Notes: generated from the letters alone by a model not told the origin. DNA of 64,000 bases from UBA5342 sp965662645 (GCA_965662645.1 CBFIII010000011.1:1-64000); one strand, 5' to 3'. Counted from the stretch's first letter, positions 9,456 through 18,399 are shown. Made by a program: numbers and translations.

Positions 9456-9724
9456 GCTATGTCGTTTTTTGTGTGTTCAAATGATGTATAGATATAACAC
9501 CATCCCTACGGGATTTTAAAATAATGAATTTATGAACTACCATAACTACGTGCCGATGGCACTTAAAAAACATGTTGTTTCATAAAGTCCTGTAAGGACG
9601 ATGTTATGGTAGTTAAATAATAGTTAATGAAAACAAAAAGGCCCATCGGGACGGTGTTATTTTACGTAAAAATATAAAGTCGCATCATTAAGAAATACGT
9701 CTTACCCACATTAAACAACATAGC
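9456..9724. mobile_element. TIR-bounded element, palindromic module copy B (complete)
   Basis: Termini 9456-9475 (GCTATGTCGTTTTTTGTGTG) and 9705-9724 (reverse complement GCTATGTTGTTTAATGTGGG) match at 16 of 20 positions. They enclose the nested palindrome shared with 8906-9127. This is the cleanest complete element of the family: 269 bp with no ORF. The termini resemble those of the hairpin-module elements at 6918-7364 and 15842-16311, so two unrelated interiors share one type of end. Confidence 0.7.
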
Positions 9725-9882
9725 ACCATTTATATTTGTGTATTTTAACATTACAAAAGAACAGATATTCTCATTGTTTTACAATCCCTTCTTATGATGT
9801 AAATTAGAGTCTTTATTCATTAGATAAGGGGAGGATGAACGGGAATCCTATTTCTGAAGACTATAAACTGCAATGATTAGTG

Positions 9883-9890
9883 TATTTTTG
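9883..9890 (+). promoter_or_regulatory. -7 box for the GreA/B-like gene
   Basis: TATTTTTG lies 15 bp upstream of the ATG at 9905, so the leader would be very short. The next in-frame ATG at 9914 (MYSTIKS) is therefore a reasonable alternative start. Confidence 0.5.
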
Positions 9891-9904
9891 CGCGCTCAAT
9901 AAAA

Positions 9905-10369
9905 ATGAAAGGCATGTATTCCACCATAAAAAGCAAACTCATCGTTCTTATGAAAGAACGTATTGAGGATAAAATACAAATGATACAAAATGCGATTATT
10001 CTTGCAAAAGAATCACGTGATAGTGATTGTAAATGTACAGTGGGGGATAAATACGAAACGGGGCGTGCTATGATGCATATCGAAATACAAAACAAAGAAA
10101 ACCAGTTAGCACAAGTTCTTGAACTCAAAAAAGGAGTGCAAAACCTCTTGTCAGAAACAACATCAGATGTTATAACTTTTGGTTCTTATGTGTTGACTAA
10201 TTACGGTAATTATTATATCTCCGTTGCTTTGGGTGAACTTAAAATAGAAGATTTATCATGTTTTGCTATTTCTTTAGCTTCTCCATTAGGAAAAGTTTTC
10301 GTTGGAAAGAAAAAAGAGGATCAGTTTAGTTTTAATGGCAGAGCCTATCATATTCTCGATATAGCCTAA
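9905..10369 (+). CDS. GreA/GreB-like transcript-cleavage family protein
   Basis: A 154-aa cytoplasmic protein. A helical N-terminal region with GDKYETGRAMMHIE (near residues 47-60) is characteristic of a Bacteroidota GreA/GreB relative that is often mislabelled as an acyl-ACP synthase. The C-terminal half (FGSYVLTNYGNYYISVALGE .. SPLGKVFVGKKKEDQFSF) resembles the Gre FKBP-like domain that binds the RNA polymerase secondary channel. The N-terminal coiled coil is short, and the paired acidic tip residues of true Gre factors cannot be located with confidence. A role in transcription is an inference from the fold. It stands alone, downstream of the repeat cluster. Confidence 0.65.
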   Translation: MKGMYSTIKSKLIVLMKERIEDKIQMIQNAIILAKESRDSDCKCTVGDKYETGRAMMHIEIQNKENQLAQVLELKKGVQNLLSETTSDVITFGSYVLTNYGNYYISVALGELKIEDLSCFAISLASPLGKVFVGKKKEDQFSFNGRAYHILDIA

Positions 10370-10390
10370 AAGGATATCGTAATCTTAAAT

Positions 10391-10412
10391 AATAAGTTTT
10401 TTTGAACTTATT
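10391..10412. terminator. Hairpin between convergent genes
   Basis: AATAAGTT and AACTTATT form an 8-bp stem around a T-rich loop between the convergent Gre-like gene and the next minus-strand gene. No strong T tract follows on either side, so terminator function is only plausible. Confidence 0.4.
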
Positions 10413-10423
10413 CCAGTGGCATT

Positions 10424-11128
10424 CTATAAATCGCCATTATGTATTAAAGCATTAAATAGCGTCATAACATAAAACTCTTCATCTTTTGTTAGATGTTTTA
10501 TCTGAGGTAATTCTTTTAATCCTTGTTTTTCAAGAGTAATACTGCTGAGAGGAGTTAAGAGGTTTGTTTTTAATCCCAGACCTACTTGTGAAGATGGTTT
10601 TATTGCCGCTTTGTATTCTATGTCCATTTCTTTCTGATTCATAGCATGTTTCTGATTGTCAGATACATTCCATTCTCTCTCTTGTCCTGCTTGGTAGGCT
10701 GCTATGGCGAGCGTGTGTTGTGCATTTTTCATCATACGGTCCATTTCTAAAGGGTCGTAACTGGCAAATGATCGGGCATTATGAAGGCGAGGCTGTAATA
10801 TGTATTTTGATGAAATAAGGTCTTCTTTATTTAAAAAGATACCAGAGATATAGGCTACTTTTTCTAAATCATCATCAATGACAACTTCGTAGTCTTTATG
10901 ACCTTCGTAACGGAATGCCAGTGTATCACCAGGTTTTACATAACATTGAAAATCACCATTTTCTGTTAGGTTTACAAATTCTCCATTATGCTTAAATACC
11001 GCATTTTTTAATGGCTTTTGTGTCTCGTAATCATAGACTTTTCCTGTAATAAATATAGAATCAGATTGAGCATGACACACAAAGGGTAATAAGAGGATTA
11101 TAAACAGTAGTTTTTTGAGAGACATCAT
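10424..11128 (-). CDS. Secreted protein with carboxypeptidase-regulatory-like N-terminal domain
   Basis: A 234-aa protein with a signal peptide (KLLFIILLLPFVCHAQS, cleavage near residue 21). A beta-sandwich CarboxypepD_reg-like domain follows at about residues 26-105 (ITGKVYDYETQKPLKNAVF, YISGIFLNKEDL). The C-terminal half is mainly helical and of unknown function (YDPLEMDRMMKNAQHTLAIA). There is no lipobox. The protein is probably periplasmic. Such domains in Bacteroidota usually belong to envelope proteins, but no partner sits next to it. The second Met codon at 11125 is an equally good start. Confidence 0.7.
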   Translation of the reverse strand: MMSLKKLLFIILLLPFVCHAQSDSIFITGKVYDYETQKPLKNAVFKHNGEFVNLTENGDFQCYVKPGDTLAFRYEGHKDYEVVIDDDLEKVAYISGIFLNKEDLISSKYILQPRLHNARSFASYDPLEMDRMMKNAQHTLAIAAYQAGQEREWNVSDNQKHAMNQKEMDIEYKAAIKPSSQVGLGLKTNLLTPLSSITLEKQGLKELPQIKHLTKDEEFYVMTLFNALIHNGDL

Positions 11129-11189
11129 ATATATTTAAATTGTAGATGACAAATGTCAACAAAAAAAAGGAAAGCACAAAAAGGTAAAT

Positions 11190-11285
11190 GAACGACCCCG
11201 CAGCAAGCAGATGGTGTACAATTAAAAAACATTTTTTTATTTGCTGCAAGCTGCTGCGAATTAAACCCACAATGTGGGATTAAAA
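11190..11285 (+). repeat. Dispersed ~95-bp intergenic repeat, copy 1
   Basis: A copy of the family also found at 24687, 36911, 38880, 41955, 45969 and 51722. Diagnostic parts are CTGCAAGCTGCTGCGAATTA, then AAACCCACAATGTGGGATTA, which contains a CCCAC/GTGGG palindrome. It lies between the divergent 10424-11128 gene and gpmI, just upstream of the gpmI promoter. Confidence 0.7.
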
Positions 11286-11328
11286 CAATATTATTATATC
11301 TAATATTAAGACATCGGTCAGAAAGTTG

Positions 11329-11336
11329 TATTTTTG
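11329..11336 (+). promoter_or_regulatory. gpmI -7 box
   Basis: TATTTTTG matches the TAnnTTTG consensus 42 bp before the gpmI ATG. It lies directly downstream of repeat copy 1. Confidence 0.6.
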
Positions 11337-11377
11337 CAAACTGTAATTTTGAAATTAATATAAAACTAAATAATAAG

Positions 11378-12901
11378 ATGAATAAAAAAGCATTTTTAAT
11401 TATCCTTGATGGTTGGGGATACGGAAAAGGAGACAAATCTGATGTGATATCTTGTACTCCAACCCCTAATTGGGATGAGATTATTAAGAAGTATCCTAAT
11501 TCACAATTACAAGCTTCTGGAGAAGAAGTAGGTTTGCCTGTGGGACAGATGGGTAATTCTGAAGTAGGTCATTTAAACATTGGAGCTGGTCGTGTATTGT
11601 ATCAAGATTTAGTGAAAATCAATAAGGCGTGTGAAGACAATAGCATTAAAGAAAACAAAGAAGTTGTAGCTGCTTTTGAACACGCTAAAAAAAATGGTGT
11701 AAAACTTCATTTGATAGGTTTGATGTCTGATGGTGGTGTTCATAGTTCTATGGATCACGTTTTTAAATTGACTGAGATAGCCAAAGATTATGGTATTGAT
11801 GATACTTTCGTTCATTGTTTTATGGATGGTAGAGATACCGATCCTCGCAGTGGTTTAGGTTTCTTGAAAAAATTACAAGCTAATCTTGATAATACAACAG
11901 GAAAAATTGGTAGTGTGATTGGTCGTTTTTATGCTATGGATCGTGACAAACGTTGGGACCGTATAAAAGAGGCTTACAATATGCTTGTTAAGGGTGAAGG
12001 TGCCAAAACAACGGATGCTATAGCTGCTATGCAAGCGTCTTATGATGCGGATATCACTGATGAATTTATTAAGCCTATTGTTTGTACTAATGAGGCTGGA
12101 GAAGTGATCGGTAATATTGCAGAAAATGATGTGGTTATCTTTTTCAACTACCGTAATGACCGTCCTAAAGAATTAACGAGTGTCCTTACACAGATGGATA
12201 TTCCTGAGCAAGGAATGAAAAAGTTGCCTTTGTACTTTTGCACTATGACACCTTATGATTCTAGTTTCGAAGGATTACATATCTTATTTGATAAAGATAA
12301 TGTTAAAGATACTTTAGGCGAAGTGGTGGCTAAAAATGGCAAGCGCCAGTTGCGTATCGCTGAGACTGAGAAATTTGCTCATGTTACGTTCTTTTTCTCT
12401 GGTGGTCGCGAAAGTGAGTTTGAAGGCGAAGATCGTATCTTAGTTAACTCTCCTAAAGTGGCTACTTATGATTTGCAACCAGAGATGAGTGCTTTCGAAG
12501 TGAAAGATAAAGTGGTAGAAGCTTTAAATAAAAACGTCTATGATTTTGTGTGTTTGAATTTTGCCAATGGCGATATGGTTGGTCATACGGGCGATTATTC
12601 AGCTATTCAAAAAGCAATTGTTGCTGTGGATGCTTGTTTAGGTGAAGTGGTTGCGGCTGCTGTTGCTAACGATTATGAAGCTATTATCATTGCTGATCAT
12701 GGTAATTGTGATAATGCTTTAAATGCTGATGGAAGTGTTAATACAGCGCATTCTCTTAATCCTGTTCCTTTTGTTTATGTTACACAAAACGGATCGGCTA
12801 AGGTTGAAAATGGTATTCTTGCTGATGTAGCACCTTCTATTTGTAAGATTATTGGTATAGATCAGCCTGCAACGATGACTGGTAAGTGCTTGATAAAATA
12901 A
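11378..12901 (+). CDS. gpmI: 2,3-bisphosphoglycerate-independent phosphoglycerate mutase
   Basis: A 507-aa glycolytic enzyme that interconverts 3- and 2-phosphoglycerate in the cytosol. It belongs to the alkaline-phosphatase superfamily. Visible motifs are LIILDGWGYGKG (residues 5-16), NSEVGHLNIGAGR with the nucleophilic Ser near residue 60, HCFMDGRDTDPRSG near 145-160, and the metal site IADHGNCDNALNADG near 440, followed by TAHSLNPVP. Length is typical. It is a single-gene unit with its own promoter and terminator. Confidence 0.97.
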   Translation: MNKKAFLIILDGWGYGKGDKSDVISCTPTPNWDEIIKKYPNSQLQASGEEVGLPVGQMGNSEVGHLNIGAGRVLYQDLVKINKACEDNSIKENKEVVAAFEHAKKNGVKLHLIGLMSDGGVHSSMDHVFKLTEIAKDYGIDDTFVHCFMDGRDTDPRSGLGFLKKLQANLDNTTGKIGSVIGRFYAMDRDKRWDRIKEAYNMLVKGEGAKTTDAIAAMQASYDADITDEFIKPIVCTNEAGEVIGNIAENDVVIFFNYRNDRPKELTSVLTQMDIPEQGMKKLPLYFCTMTPYDSSFEGLHILFDKDNVKDTLGEVVAKNGKRQLRIAETEKFAHVTFFFSGGRESEFEGEDRILVNSPKVATYDLQPEMSAFEVKDKVVEALNKNVYDFVCLNFANGDMVGHTGDYSAIQKAIVAVDACLGEVVAAAVANDYEAIIIADHGNCDNALNADGSVNTAHSLNPVPFVYVTQNGSAKVENGILADVAPSICKIIGIDQPATMTGKCLIK

Positions 12902-12923
12902 ATATATTCTATAAATATTCTAA

Positions 12924-12958
12924 CAATCCGTAGTTTTTATCTGCGGATTGTTTTTTTT
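12924..12958 (+). terminator. Rho-independent terminator of gpmI
   Basis: CAATCCG and CGGATTG form the stem, with an inner AG/CT pair around a T-rich loop. A run of eight T residues follows 50 bp after the stop codon. Confidence 0.88.
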
Positions 12959-12984
12959 ATATTCCCCATAAGAAAAAGGGCTTT

Positions 12985-13572
12985 ATGATTATTGAAATTG
13001 GAAATACACTTATCAGTAGTGATCTTGTAGATAAGAACTTTGTTTGTGACTATGCCACCTGTAAAGGTGTTTGCTGTGTGGAAGGTGATAGTGGTGCGCC
13101 ACTTACCGCTGAGGAAGATGTTATCATCAAGCGTCATTTACCCACCATCCTGAAATATGTTTCGGAAGAAGGGCGTGACTTGATTGTAAAGGAAGGCATT
13201 TCGTATGTCGATTCCGATGGCGACTTAGTCACCACAATTAATAAAGGACGCGAGTGTGTCTTTACGCATTGCGATGATAAAGGTAATTACAGATGTGGTA
13301 TAGAAATGGCTTTTGAAGCGGGGGAGATTGACTTTCAGAAACCTATTTCGTGTGCTTTATATCCTGTGAGAGTAAAACAATACAAAGACTTTGTTGGGCT
13401 CAATTATGATGAGTGGGATATTTGTAAGTGTGCCGAAGTGTTAGGTGAAAAAATGGGAATGCCTGTTTATAAATTTTTGAAAAATCCTCTTATCCGACGC
13501 TTTGGAAAAAATTGGTACCACGAGTTAGAATTAGCTGCTGTTGAACTCCAAAAGTCACGTGAGGAAGAATAA
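12985..13572 (+). CDS. DUF3109 family cysteine-rich protein
   Basis: A 195-aa cytoplasmic protein with a conserved set of cysteines: CDYATCKGVCC at residues 14-24, ECVFTHC near 93-99, YRCGIE near 106, ISCALYPVR near 122, and DICKCAEVLG near 140. The pattern fits DUF3109, whose members are suspected to bind zinc or an Fe-S cluster. Function is unknown. It sits tail-to-tail with comEC, with only 24 bp and no terminator between them. The family assignment is reliable, and I infer no specific role. Confidence 0.85.
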   Translation: MIIEIGNTLISSDLVDKNFVCDYATCKGVCCVEGDSGAPLTAEEDVIIKRHLPTILKYVSEEGRDLIVKEGISYVDSDGDLVTTINKGRECVFTHCDDKGNYRCGIEMAFEAGEIDFQKPISCALYPVRVKQYKDFVGLNYDEWDICKCAEVLGEKMGMPVYKFLKNPLIRRFGKNWYHELELAAVELQKSREEE

Positions 13573-13596
13573 ATTTTTACGATAATCTGAGGTCTT

Positions 13597-15660
13597 TTAC
13601 CATCCTGTAATATAAGCCCCATCTTTATATATTACATGTAATTTAACGTTGTTTGTTTGGCAAAAATGACGGTAATAATTAATGTGTTTTTCAGGATTAC
13701 GGAAGAGTACCAACTCTTCAAATGAGAAAGTGTCATAGAAATTATAAATATTATTTGGCTCTTCTGTGTTTATAATCAAAGATTTAACTGAAAAATCTTT
13801 CGCATATTTTTCTAGCTGAGGCGAATAGATACAGTGTAAGTCCTCTCCGGCAATAATAAAATCTTTCTGTTTTATGATATTACAATCTTGACCTTCGGTT
13901 TGTAAATCGCAGATTGTGAGGTGTTTGTTGCTTAGACGATGGTGGATGTAATAGGCAGGCATTAGCATGGTGGTGTCATTTTCATATAATATAACGCCTT
14001 GGTTGCCCTGTTGTGTACAGATGTTAAATGAGTTTTTATCATAAAAAATAAATAGACCTTGTTTCTCATATTGTCTATAGGCTTGGTTTAAATTAAAGAA
14101 GCAAAATATTATGAGCGTTATGGAGCAACAAAATAAATAGCGTTTGCTATGATAAGCGATAGCTATGAGTAAGAGAATAAGAAAGATATAAAGTGTAATA
14201 GCTTGAAAATTATTAATATATAAGTTGGTGAATTGCGAATGCCAAAATTGACTGATTACATTTACACCATAATTCATTCCTTTTAATAGCCAGTTGAGAG
14301 GTATTGTGATGAAACTACAAGGCAAGTGGAGCAGACACAAAATGATTAATATAATGGCGCCATTTACAATAAAACCGACTAATGGGATAATCCATACATT
14401 GGTTATTATAAAATACAATGGAAAGGTGTTGAAAATATGAATAGTGATAGGAGCTGTCCCTATCTGAGCTGCAATGGATACGGAAATTAATTCGGCCAAC
14501 GGTTTGTATAGGTGTAACTTGCTGTGTAATATCTGAACAAGGAGAGGTTGAAAAGTGAGGATGCCCAATACCGCTGTATAACTCAGTTGAAAACCTAACT
14601 CAAAAATCAAATGAGGGTTAAGAAAGAGAAGTATAAATGCCGAGATGAAAACGGTATTAAAAATACTGCTGTGTTGTTTGCCTACATTACCTAAGCTGAT
14701 TAATGAGAACATTAAAGTGGCGCGACATACCGATGGACTCAGTCCTGTAATAAATGCAAAAGTCCATAGCATAAGTATTATAAGTAGCGTCTTTGGCCAC
14801 GTAAGGTATTTATTCCGTCCTATTATTTTAAATAAGCGACTGAGGAAGATAAATATAATGCCGACGTGTAAACCACTGACAGCTAAGATGTGTGTTGCGC
14901 CAGAGCAAGAATAAGCTTGGCGTTGGTCATCATCTATGAGCTGTTTGTATCCCACCGTTAAAGCAGATAACACCGCTAGCTCAGGTTCCTCAAATGGCTG
15001 GGCAGAGAGTAATTTTACGATATGATTTTGAACAAGGGCTGCCGCTATTTTTATACTTGTTTTGTGTTTATTGGTGAGTTGCCAATTGGCGTCTTTCAGA
15101 TAACTTGTGGCATAAATAGAACGGTGGCTTAAAAAATTGCAGTAATTGAAATCTTCAGGATTTCTTTCCTGTGGCGGTTTATCTAAAGTCCCATTAAAAT
15201 GAATCACATCACCGGGTAATAAGCTCAGTGCTCTTGGTGTTTTTTCTAAATAAGTGATCACTTTTGTTTTGCAACACTGGCTTTTGTTTTCAGCATTCAC
15301 ACTGTCGATGCATAATATTAATTTATAAGTGCTCTTTTTTTCTGCTGGCACAGTAAGAACTGTTGCCAGATAATTAGAAGATTTAATTTTTTCAAAATCT
15401 GGTGTCTGATTAGAGTAATTGTAACGTATGCTACCCAATACAGCAAAACTTAAAATGAAAAGCCATAGCTGTATCTTATTAATGAAAGAATAGCGCTGAA
15501 TACGAAAAAACTGAAGGATTAAGAATAAACAACAGAGAATAATAAGCACAGAGAGGCTTTGTGAGAGTTCAAAATTATAATGTTGTTGTAGTAATATGCC
15601 GGCAGCGAAGGGTAAACAAAGAAGACTGGTTGAAGCTTTATGAACGGGAGAATTAAGCAT
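13597..15660 (-). CDS. comEC: ComEC/Rec2-family membrane protein (DNA uptake channel)
   Basis: A 687-aa inner-membrane protein. An N-terminal pair of membrane segments is followed by an OB-like DUF4131 region (about residues 60-190). The Competence domain carries AVSGLHVGIIFIFLSR near 265 and many membrane helices up to about residue 520. The family transports one DNA strand into the cytoplasm during transformation. The C-terminal soluble part (GNQGVILYENDTTMLMPAYY..) is short and lacks the HxHxDH metallo-beta-lactamase signature of long ComEC proteins, as is common in Bacteroidota. No other competence gene is adjacent. Confidence 0.88.
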   Translation of the reverse strand: MLNSPVHKASTSLLCLPFAAGILLQQHYNFELSQSLSVLIILCCLFLILQFFRIQRYSFINKIQLWLFILSFAVLGSIRYNYSNQTPDFEKIKSSNYLATVLTVPAEKKSTYKLILCIDSVNAENKSQCCKTKVITYLEKTPRALSLLPGDVIHFNGTLDKPPQERNPEDFNYCNFLSHRSIYATSYLKDANWQLTNKHKTSIKIAAALVQNHIVKLLSAQPFEEPELAVLSALTVGYKQLIDDDQRQAYSCSGATHILAVSGLHVGIIFIFLSRLFKIIGRNKYLTWPKTLLIILMLWTFAFITGLSPSVCRATLMFSLISLGNVGKQHSSIFNTVFISAFILLFLNPHLIFELGFQLSYTAVLGILTFQPLLVQILHSKLHLYKPLAELISVSIAAQIGTAPITIHIFNTFPLYFIITNVWIIPLVGFIVNGAIILIILCLLHLPCSFITIPLNWLLKGMNYGVNVISQFWHSQFTNLYINNFQAITLYIFLILLLIAIAYHSKRYLFCCSITLIIFCFFNLNQAYRQYEKQGLFIFYDKNSFNICTQQGNQGVILYENDTTMLMPAYYIHHRLSNKHLTICDLQTEGQDCNIIKQKDFIIAGEDLHCIYSPQLEKYAKDFSVKSLIINTEEPNNIYNFYDTFSFEELVLFRNPEKHINYYRHFCQTNNVKLHVIYKDGAYITGW

Positions 15661-15841
15661 TCTTAAGTGTTATTGTTTATACAACGGATCACAAATGTAT
15701 GTAAAACAAGCCTTAGTGTCTATTAATAAATGCTTAAAATTGATTTGATGATTTGTGTTTTCTAGTTGATCTTGTTTGAAAGAGGTGTTTTTATAAAAAT
15801 AGTTTCCTTTCTCTATTTTTTTTTAGGCGGTAAAAAATAAA

Positions 15842-16311
15842 GGTGCTATGTCGTTTTTTGTAGGTAAAAAATATATACGGTAGTTTTCAGGTAACAGAAT
15901 ATTACGTTGCTGGAACTAATTATACCGCCTTTGAAAATAGGCGTTAACAATTAAGCGAAGCGTATCACGAATACCTTTGAAATAAACAATAATGAGTAAA
16001 ATTGACGTAATGGAGCGTTAAAAATTTTTGGCTGTTTGAGGACCTTAGTCCGAGTTTTCAAAAATTTAGCGAAATGAAAGTGTCCCGATAGCTATCGGGA
16101 TAGCATATTTTCTCAAGCGGCGGCTAAGGTGAAGTATTGCTTATCGGTTGCTGAGCGCTAGTCGAAGTATGCGCTGTAGCAATTAAGCGAAGCGTATCAC
16201 GATCACAATAAAAATAAACAAGCGTGAGTAAAAAGTAGGTGCAGGGTATGGGGCTGCATAAGCCCCAAACGGAAAACATATACGATTTCTCACAGAATAT
16301 GACATAGAGCC
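15842..16311. mobile_element. TIR-bounded MITE-like element, hairpin module copy 3 with nested insertions
   Basis: The left end (15842-15866, GGTGCTATGTCGTTTTTTGT) and right end (CATAGAGCC near 16303-16311) are inverted. The interior aligns with copies 1 and 2 (GCTGGAACTA, AATTTTTGG..GGAC-ctta-GTCC..CAAAAATT, GGGGCTgcataAGCCCC). It also contains extra pieces. CAATTAAGCGAAGCGTATCA-type 23-mers occur twice (15948-15970 and 16180-16202). A perfect palindrome TCCCGATAGCTATCGGGA and a GCTGAGCGCTAGTCGAAG segment are also present, the last being a motif I recall as dispersed in Bacteroidota. The main hairpin is broken by these insertions. Confidence 0.65.
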
Positions 16312-16474
16312 TAATTTAAACATAATTAAGCAACTATTTTATACAAAAGTACTGCAATTGAATTGCTGTCGATTATCTCCAAATCTTAGAAAGAGTAACT
16401 GTTTGTTGTAATATAAGGCTCAAATACTTCAGGAGCATCAAAAGCATAAATTACAAAATAAACCCTATCTCTTT

Positions 16475-17170
16475 TTAATAAACAGGATTAGGATTTATAG
16501 TGTCCGATTCCACTTTTCCATCTTTCAAACGGATAACACGATGGGCATGCAGAGCAATATCCTCTTCGTGAGTTACTACAATCAGGGTATTTCCATTACG
16601 ATGTATTTCGGCAAAAAGCTTCATGACATCTTCTGATATTTTGGAATCCAGATTTCCTGTGGGTTCATCAGCTAATAATAAAGAGGGGTTATTAACTAAT
16701 GCACGTGCTACAGCTACGCGTTGACGCTGACCACCCGACATCTCGTTCGGTTTGTGATCAATACGATCTCCCAATCCTACACTTTCAAGCATGGCGGTAG
16801 CACGCTCTCTTCTTTCGTGTTTCTGTACGCCTGCATATATCAAGGGCAAGCATACATTGTCAAGTGCTGTGCTACGTTGTAATAGGTTAAACGTTTGAAA
16901 GACAAAACCAATTTCATTATTTCTAATGGCGGCTAAATCGTCATCATTTAGTTTACTTACATTTTTTCCATTGAGTATATAGGTGCCAGACGTAGGCGTG
17001 TCTAAACCACCAATCATATTCATTAATGTTGATTTCCCGGAACCTGATGCTCCCATGATAGAAACGTATTCTCCTTTTTGGATCTCTATTGATACGCCGC
17101 GTAGAGCGTGTACCGTTTGAGTTCCTACCTCATAGCTTTTGGTAATATTTTCAATTGAAATTAAACTCAC
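16475..17170 (-). CDS. ABC transporter ATP-binding protein (MacB/LolD type)
   Basis: A 231-aa ATPase with Walker A GASGSGKST (residues 39-47), signature MSGGQRQRVAVARAL near 143-157, Walker B LLLADEPTGNLD near 163 and the H-loop VVTHE. This subfamily powers mechanotransmission-type transporters with FtsX-like permeases (MacB, LolCDE). It is the last gene of a five-gene minus-strand operon, 11 bp after the second adaptor gene. It presumably drives the permease encoded at 19994-21328, because no other permease is nearby. Confidence 0.95.
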   Translation of the reverse strand: MSLISIENITKSYEVGTQTVHALRGVSIEIQKGEYVSIMGASGSGKSTLMNMIGGLDTPTSGTYILNGKNVSKLNDDDLAAIRNNEIGFVFQTFNLLQRSTALDNVCLPLIYAGVQKHERRERATAMLESVGLGDRIDHKPNEMSGGQRQRVAVARALVNNPSLLLADEPTGNLDSKISEDVMKLFAEIHRNGNTLIVVTHEEDIALHAHRVIRLKDGKVESDTINPNPVY

Positions 17171-17181
17171 GATAGATCTAT

Positions 17182-18396
17182 TTATTCTGGTTTAGTAAGA
17201 TACACTTGATCACCTTCACTGATGCCTTCACTAATCATAGCTTCATCATCATTACTTCTGAAAACAGAGATAGGAGAGGCTTGAATTTTGCCGTTAATCT
17301 TTTTATAAACATAACTGCTGGTATCATTCGTAAAGATATATCCGAGAGGTAATACATAAGCACTGGGGTTAAAATAAGTGATTATCTCGTTGCTGGTATT
17401 CATGCCGTGGGTTATCTCTTTGCTTGAACCAATTGTTTTTATTGAGATATCAAATACCTTATTTTCTAAGCCTTTTACCTTATGGCCAATATTGGCAATC
17501 TTTATGACCTTACCCATGAAAGTACGGTTAGGAAGCGCATCCACAACGATGCGGACATCATTCCCTATTTTTACTTTGGCTATGTCTATTTCTTCAATAT
17601 AACTCTCAGAAACTAATTTAGATAAATCAGGTAATACCGCTATATCTGGCGACCAAAAACTGACACTGCTACCTTTTTCACGTGTTCTCCCATGTACTTG
17701 TGCATAAATAATCATCCCATCATTAGGGGCTAATACACGTGAGGCTGTTTTTGCTTCTTTTAGTTTTTCTACTCTCTCTGAATATTCTTTCACACGACGT
17801 TCTAAGTATGCACAGTGTGATTGGTGTTGCATTAATTCACGTTGGTAATTACGGTGTAGAATCTCAAGTTCGCGTACTGCTCTGTCATATTGTCGTTTTA
17901 TTTTGTCTTGATAAGATTTAGACTCATAAATAGATTGTTTTATCTCTATCTTCTTGTATTCTAAATCATATTTTTGTTCTTCTATATTGTTGCGTAATTT
18001 GGTGAGGGTCGATGTACTGTCTATTTTTCCAATATTCAATTGATTACTGTAGTTTTCCAAGTGTTCTTGCGAACGGGTGGATTCGCTTTTTATGCGTTCT
18101 TGGTCCAAGAGAGCTACATAATCACCTTTTTTTACAATAGTGCCTTCATCCACTAAATCATTTATTTTTACGTGATAAATGTTTAGCTGTGGATCCATCA
18201 TGACTTCAGGCATTTTAATCTTATTGTAAGCCTGACTTTTCATTTCTCCTTTACAAGATATGACTTCTTCAAAAGCCATTTTTTTTACGGTGTATGGCTT
18301 CTCACTGATCACATCCTTGATGCTTGTAAGAATAATTATCACAAGAATTATAGAAGCCAAAGCTGCTATTATAATATTTTTTTTCTTTTTAGTCAT
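17182..18396 (-). CDS. HlyD/MacA-type periplasmic adaptor protein (second of two)
   Basis: 404 aa with one N-terminal membrane anchor (NIIIAALASIILVIIILTSI). A barrel/lipoyl segment follows, then a long coiled coil at about residues 125-220 (YDRAVRELEILHRNYQRE) with a closing lipoyl half-motif (RVLAPNDGMIIYAQ), then beta-barrel and membrane-proximal domains. Adaptors of this type bridge the inner-membrane permease and the TolC-like channel. It is a clear paralogue of the first adaptor (compare SYIEEIDIAKVKIG with AYVNEIDISQIKLD). It sits 3 bp after the TolC-like gene. Two adaptors in one operon is unusual. Confidence 0.9.
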   Translation of the reverse strand: MTKKKKNIIIAALASIILVIIILTSIKDVISEKPYTVKKMAFEEVISCKGEMKSQAYNKIKMPEVMMDPQLNIYHVKINDLVDEGTIVKKGDYVALLDQERIKSESTRSQEHLENYSNQLNIGKIDSTSTLTKLRNNIEEQKYDLEYKKIEIKQSIYESKSYQDKIKRQYDRAVRELEILHRNYQRELMQHQSHCAYLERRVKEYSERVEKLKEAKTASRVLAPNDGMIIYAQVHGRTREKGSSVSFWSPDIAVLPDLSKLVSESYIEEIDIAKVKIGNDVRIVVDALPNRTFMGKVIKIANIGHKVKGLENKVFDISIKTIGSSKEITHGMNTSNEIITYFNPSAYVLPLGYIFTNDTSSYVYKKINGKIQASPISVFRSNDDEAMISEGISEGDQVYLTKPE

Positions 18397-18399
18397 TAC

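Noticed and set aside
8906..9692. A group II intron or retron as an explanation for the nested palindromes.
   Set aside because: No reverse transcriptase, no domain V-like sequence and no msr/msd-like arrangement are present.
6918..9724. A CRISPR array, suggested by the clustered repeats near 7-9.7 kb.
   Set aside because: Repeat units are hundreds of bases long, irregularly spaced, and without uniform spacers; no cas genes are present.
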